This document shows positions 60,453-64,000 of a DNA stretch of 64,000 nucleotides, in pieces. Position numbers and translations under genes: made by a program. This DNA comes from Dehalococcoidia bacterium. Lineage in GTDB: Bacteria; Chloroflexota; Dehalococcoidia; SpSt-223. Under the pieces are notes generated by a model. It was not told the DNA's origin and ran no database searches. It worked only from the letters and a program-made list of their open reading frames with translations. The stretch is taken from positions 1 to 64,000 of the forward strand of contig JANWZD010000003.1 of NCBI GenBank assembly GCA_025054935.1, given 5' to 3'. Position 1 is the stretch's first letter. Every line of letters begins with the position of its first letter.

Positions 60453-62822
60453 CTACACAGCGAGCTTGGCGATCGTTGCGCCCTCGCCGCCTTCGTTCAA
60501 GGCAGCCGGAGCCCATTCGCGGACCAACGGGTGGGCGGCAAGGTGGGTTCGAACGACCTGCCGCAGGGCACCGGTGCCTTTGCCGTGGATGACTCGCACC
60601 TCCGACAGGCCGCTGCGGTAGGCATCGTTCAAGTAGCGGTCGAGCGCTTCTGCCGCTTCGTCGGCGCGCCGGCCGCGCAGGTCGAGCTGCGTGCCCGGAG
60701 AGGGGGGCGGCGGTGGGAGCGTGACGCGGCGCTCGAGGTGCGCTCGCCGGTGCTCGCGCGCGGCCTCAGCAGCCGACATCGGCTCGAGATCGCGCAGCGG
60801 CGCCCGCACTTTCATCGTCCCCAGCCACACCTCGGCCTCTTCACGCTCGGGAAAGAGGGCAACAAGCTCGCCGACCTGCCCCAGGCGGGGCAGACGCACC
60901 GGGTCGCCGACACGGAGAGGACGGGTGCGAAGCGGTGCGCGTCGTGGGTGGCGGGGCCCCCCCGGACGGGGGGGAAAGGCCTGGCGCGCCGCCGCAAGCT
61001 CTGCTGCGGCCGCTGCTGCCGCATCGGCGTTGGTCGGCGACGCGGCGGCCGCTGCGGCGCGCTGCAGCGCGCGGAGCAGTTCGTCGGCCTCGCGCAGCAG
61101 CTCGGTTCGCGCTTCGTCGGCAAGGCGGTCGCGCTCGCGCTCGACCACCGCCAGCGCTTCCGCAAGCTTGGCCCGCTCCGCCTCAGCCTGGGCGGCGGCG
61201 GCGGCGGCGCGCTGGCGTTCTGCCGCAAGCGCATCGCGCTCGCGCTGCAGGTCGGCAAGGAGCCGCTCCACTTCCGCCTCGGTCGGCGAAACGAGCGTGC
61301 GCGCCTCCTCGATGATCTCGGGAGAGAGGCCGAGCCGAGAAGCAATGGCGAGCGCATTGCTTGCGCCGGGAGTGCCGAGGATCAGCCGATAGGTCGGCGC
61401 AAGGGTAAGGGGGTCGAACTCGACCGACGCATTGCGCACTCCGGGCGTTCCATGGGCGAACACTTTCACTTCGCTGTAGTGCGTGGTCGCGATTGTCGGG
61501 ATGCGGCGACGGACAAGATAGGCCAAGATCGCCCGCGCCAGCGCCGACCCTTCAGCGGGGTCGGTTCCTGCGCCCAGCTCGTCGAGCAGAACAAGGGTGG
61601 CCGGGTCAGCCTCCCGCAGGATCTCGACGATGGTCCCAATGTGCGAGCTGAAAGTCGACAACGACTGCTCGATGCTCTGCTCATCCCCGATGTCAGCCGC
61701 GACGTGGCGGAAAACGGGCACGGTCGACCCGGCGGCGGCAGGGAGAGGCAGGCCCGCCAAGGCCATCATCGTCAAGAGCCCGACCGTTTTGAGGGCGACC
61801 GTTTTGCCGCCGGTGTTCGGGCCGGTGATGACGAGCACGAACTCGTCGCTCGACAGGTCGACCGAGATGGGAACCGCCCGCTCTCCAAGCAGGGGGTGCC
61901 GCGCCTGACGCAGGTCAAGCTGCCACGGCGGGCGGACAGGGACAAGGCGCGGCCGCGTTGCGCCGAGCGCCTCGGCATACCGCGCTTTGGCGAGCTGAAG
62001 GTCGATCGCACCGAGGAGGTCAACGTTGGCGATGATCGCCGGCGCATGCTCGCCGACTTCCGCCGAAAGCCGGCGCATGATGCGCTCGATCTCCCGCTCC
62101 TCCTCGAGCTGGAGCTCGCGCCAGCGGTTGTTCAGGTCGACGATTTCCAGCGGCTCGAGAAAGACTGTCGCGCCGCTCGCCGACACGTCATGAATGATGC
62201 CCCGCACCTGCCCCTTGAAGTCTGCCTTGACGGGAACGACATAGCGTCCTTCCCGAACCGTGACAATGGGCTCTTGGAGCACCATCTTGCCGAGGGGAGA
62301 AGCAATGTACTGGTCGAGGCGGGCGCGGAGGTGATCGTGGGCAGCGCGCAATTCCGCCCGAATGCGGGCGAGCGGTGCACTTGCGCTGTCGAGCACCTCA
62401 CCGCGCCGGCCGATGCAGCGGGCAATCTCCTCTTCGACTGCGGAGCAGTCGACAAGGTCAGAGGCGAGCTCACCGAGCACTGGCAAGCGGTCGGCGAGCC
62501 GCATGAGCGTGGCGCGCAGCTGGCGCGCAGTCTGGAGGGTGGCGGCGATATCGAGGAGGACGAACGGCTCAAGCACGCCGCCGAGGGCGGCCTGACGGGC
62601 AGGCGCCCGCACATCGCGGGCGCTTCCAACCGAAATGCCTGGCTTCAGGCGGAGCAGGGCCCGCGCCTCTTCAGTCGCCTGCTGGGCGCGCTCAGCGGCA
62701 GGAAGCGTCCTCTCCGGCTGGAGCGCGAGCGCGAGTTCGCGGCTGACGGAGAACGAGGTCTGTCGGGCGAGCTGCTCGCGGATAGTATCAAATTCGAGGA
62801 GATGAAAAACGCGCTCCCTCAC
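60453..62822 (-). CDS. mutS2: MutS2 family ATPase/endonuclease
   Basis: 789 residues. Walker A VITGPNTGGKTVALKTVGL, the STFSSHIGTIVEIL motif, Walker B LVLLDELGAGTDPAEGSALA and IATTHYSEVKVFA are MutS-core motifs. A coiled coil and the C-terminal Smr nuclease domain (TQLDLRGRRADEAAEALDRYL, VRVIHGKGTGALRQVVRTHL) follow. MutS2 resolves recombination intermediates or splits collided ribosomes. GTG 62822 lies six bases after a TACAAT -10 with no ribosome site, suggesting a leaderless mRNA. Confidence 0.95.
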   Translation of the reverse strand: MRERVFHLLEFDTIREQLARQTSFSVSRELALALQPERTLPAAERAQQATEEARALLRLKPGISVGSARDVRAPARQAALGGVLEPFVLLDIAATLQTARQLRATLMRLADRLPVLGELASDLVDCSAVEEEIARCIGRRGEVLDSASAPLARIRAELRAAHDHLRARLDQYIASPLGKMVLQEPIVTVREGRYVVPVKADFKGQVRGIIHDVSASGATVFLEPLEIVDLNNRWRELQLEEEREIERIMRRLSAEVGEHAPAIIANVDLLGAIDLQLAKARYAEALGATRPRLVPVRPPWQLDLRQARHPLLGERAVPISVDLSSDEFVLVITGPNTGGKTVALKTVGLLTMMALAGLPLPAAAGSTVPVFRHVAADIGDEQSIEQSLSTFSSHIGTIVEILREADPATLVLLDELGAGTDPAEGSALARAILAYLVRRRIPTIATTHYSEVKVFAHGTPGVRNASVEFDPLTLAPTYRLILGTPGASNALAIASRLGLSPEIIEEARTLVSPTEAEVERLLADLQRERDALAAERQRAAAAAAQAEAERAKLAEALAVVERERDRLADEARTELLREADELLRALQRAAAAAASPTNADAAAAAAAELAAARQAFPPRPGGPRHPRRAPLRTRPLRVGDPVRLPRLGQVGELVALFPEREEAEVWLGTMKVRAPLRDLEPMSAAEAAREHRRAHLERRVTLPPPPPSPGTQLDLRGRRADEAAEALDRYLNDAYRSGLSEVRVIHGKGTGALRQVVRTHLAAHPLVREWAPAALNEGGEGATIAKLAV

Positions 62823-62828
62823 GCTTCG

Positions 62829-62834
62829 ATTGTA
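62829..62834 (-). promoter_or_regulatory. -10 box TACAAT giving a leaderless mutS2 transcript
   Basis: TACAAT on the minus strand, six bases upstream of GTG 62822. No -35 resembles the consensus. Confidence 0.45.
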
Positions 62835-62858
62835 GCGTGAGCGGTCGCCTCGCCTGCG

Positions 62859-63005
62859 TCAGCGCAAGAAAAGCCGCCCCGCGAGTAAAACGGTGGCCAC
62901 GCTTCCGAGGACAGCAGGATCCTCCCGCTGCAGCGCGAGCCCGGTCAGCGCGGCGCAGGCGACGGCTATGGAGGCAAGACCGACTTCAACCAGCGCGATC
63001 CGCAT
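62859..63005 (-). CDS. Small membrane protein upstream of mutS2
   Basis: 48 residues (51 if ATG 63014 is used). Two hydrophobic stretches span most of it (residues ~3-21 and ~30-46). GTGAGGATGA stands before the ATG at 63005. Same strand as mutS2. No family recognised. Confidence 0.45.
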   Translation of the reverse strand: MRIALVEVGLASIAVACAALTGLALQREDPAVLGSVATVLLAGRLFLR

Positions 63006-63333
63006 GACGCTCATCCTCACGATTGCGTTCGCTGCCATCCTAGGAACGAAAGCGCAAGAGGACGAGCACTTAACTGCGCGCAACGCTGCTTTTATATTGG
63101 ATATTGGTATCCAATTGCCGGGAAAGATAGGGAGCGCTGTATGCCCGGCTCGGCGAGCAGCGCGAGGCCGAATTCGGCTATAGTTTGAGGCGACTTGGAT
63201 CGCCGTGGCGACCGAGATCGACCGAGAGCACGCTCCCTCCTGACCCGCCTCTGGACCGTGCGTGGCCGGAAGGCAGCCCTGATCTCGCGATCCGCCTCGT
63301 CGGGCGTGTCCAGGACTCGGCGTGGAGGATCAC
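63006..63333. other. 328-base gene-free stretch before panD
   Basis: No convincing coding sequence. It holds a perfect 20-base palindrome in an AT-rich patch (63096-63115) and a possible TATAGT -10 at 63179-63184, 150 bases before panD. Confidence 0.5.
63096..63115. promoter_or_regulatory. Perfect palindrome ATTGGATA-TTGG-TATCCAAT
   Basis: Eight-base arms with a four-base centre. The TTGG...CCAA ends resemble GntR or TetR family operators. No regulator gene is adjacent within the window. Confidence 0.5.
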
Positions 63334-63696
63334 ATGTTCCGGCAGATGTTCCGGGGAAAGATTCACCGGGCGACGGTCACGAAGGCCGATGTCGATTACA
63401 TGGGAAGCATCACCATCGACGAGGCGCTGCTTGAGGCAGCCGATATCGCCCCCTACGAGCGGGTGCAAGTCGTTGACATCGACAACGGGGCGCGTCTTGA
63501 GACCTACGCGATCCCCGCGCCGGCCGGCTCTGGCGAAGTGCAGGTCAATGGCGCTGCCGCTCGGCTGGTCAATGTCGGCGACCGCGTCATCATCATTGCC
63601 TACAGCTTTGTGCCGGAGTCCGAAGTCCGGAACATCCGGCCGCGGGTGGTGCACGTCGACGCCCAGAACCGCCTGCTCGCTCCGCTTCCGGTCTAA
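63334..63696 (+). CDS. panD: Aspartate 1-decarboxylase proenzyme
   Basis: 120 residues. [24 protein letters not shown] contains the Gly24-Ser25 self-cleavage site that forms the pyruvoyl group; [30 protein letters not shown] and PRVVHVD complete the family. It makes beta-alanine for pantothenate. GGAGGA lies six bases before ATG. Along with coaX and coaBC in this window, it belongs to the coenzyme A route. Confidence 0.95.
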   Translation: MFRQMFRGKIHRATVTKADVDYMGSITIDEALLEAADIAPYERVQVVDIDNGARLETYAIPAPAGSGEVQVNGAAARLVNVGDRVIIIAYSFVPESEVRNIRPRVVHVDAQNRLLAPLPV

Positions 63697-63758
63697 GGAC
63701 GCCTGCGCTCTCCCGGCGAGGAGAGTACGATCGCGCTACCTTGGCGTCGGAGCGAGCG

Positions 63759-64000
63759 ATGGCCTCTCTTCTTCTGCTTTTGCGGGTCGGCGTGCCGCGC
63801 GGAACTTCGTCTGAAGCGGTCTGGGAGGAGCTGCAGCGTCAGCCGGCGCTCCGGCGCGTGGCCGGCGCGCGGCTGTATCAGCCGTTTCGCGGGGTGTTCG
63901 AGCCGACCGAGTGGCTCTTCTGCGGCGAGGTCGAGGAGGAGATCCCGCCGCCTGCGCTTCCGGCGGAGCGGCTGCCGCTTCGCAAAGTCGAGGTCTATCC
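63759..64000 (+). CDS. Unknown protein, 3' partial
   Basis: 80 codons open to the window end. It starts MASLLLLLRVGVPRG; ATG follows GGAGCGAGCG. The visible part is Leu/Arg/Glu-rich with no signature recognised; the early hydrophobic run is too short for a certain helix. Confidence 0.45.
   Translation, partial: MASLLLLLRVGVPRGTSSEAVWEELQRQPALRRVAGARLYQPFRGVFEPTEWLFCGEVEEEIPPPALPAERLPLRKVEVY

Noticed and set aside
60138-62840. 900-codon open frame on the plus strand
   Set aside because: It lies opposite mutS2 and is arginine/alanine-rich with no motifs. High GC opens long antisense frames.

Overview
The window is GC-rich (roughly 60-65% by eye, with AT-rich patches at the left end) and reads as chromosomal DNA of a member of the Chloroflexota. 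That assignment is inference. It rests on the gene mix: a complete mreBCD-mrdA-rodA cell-shape operon, a sortase with LPRTG-tailed surface proteins, a MoxR/DUF58/transglutaminase operon, a PspA operon, a bacterial queuosine-salvage glycosylase and a type I-E CRISPR relic. Many genes overlap by 1-4 bases (ATGA, GTGA), so translational coupling is the rule. GTG and TTG starts are common.

Layout. Bases 1-15700 form a surface-polysaccharide locus: a membrane glycosyltransferase-like protein (cut by the window edge), a PaaK/CapK-like ligase, a DUF362 protein, a UDP-sugar dehydrogenase, a broken GT4 glycosyltransferase, a GT2 glycosyltransferase, two FkbM-type methyltransferases, a Wzx-like flippase, a CBS-epimerase fusion, a DegT aminotransferase and an ABC exporter. 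Parts are AT-rich, as expected of a transferred and reshuffled locus. Bases 15750-25700 hold a quinone-oxidoreductase-like gene, the moxR-DUF58-tgpA operon, a leaderless marR-luciferase-like pair and a PAS protein with a kinase phosphoacceptor box but no ATPase domain. Bases 25750-31700 hold a second membrane glycosyltransferase, a lipoprotein-like gene, cobU and a pduX-like kinase, a YchF-type GTPase and an acetyltransferase.

At 31800-33025 a truncated type I-E cas3 runs directly into one 29-base I-E CRISPR repeat, which abuts an iron-type ABC ATPase gene that has lost its start. This looks like the scar of a deleted CRISPR-Cas locus (or an assembly join). It is followed by tRNA-Val(CAC) and a marR - 69-codon ORF - photolyase operon with a palindromic operator. 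Then come rplS-priA, and a minus-strand operon of PspA, a solute-binding protein, a solute-binding/VWA fusion and a coiled-coil membrane protein. This last operon is the best candidate for an undescribed system. A NarL-type response regulator and a sortase operon follow.

Bases 46600-53100 are mreB-mreC-mreD-mrdA-rodA plus queuosine salvage. Bases 53100-60230 carry small proteins, coaX-coaBC, ilvE, a PH-like membrane protein, a cupin protein, an Mrr endonuclease and a second LPRTG surface protein. The right end has mutS2, a small membrane protein, panD and a gene cut by the window edge. panD, coaX and coaBC together cover part of coenzyme A synthesis. Several promoters share an extended -10 (TGnTAnnnT), and at least three genes appear to be transcribed leaderless.
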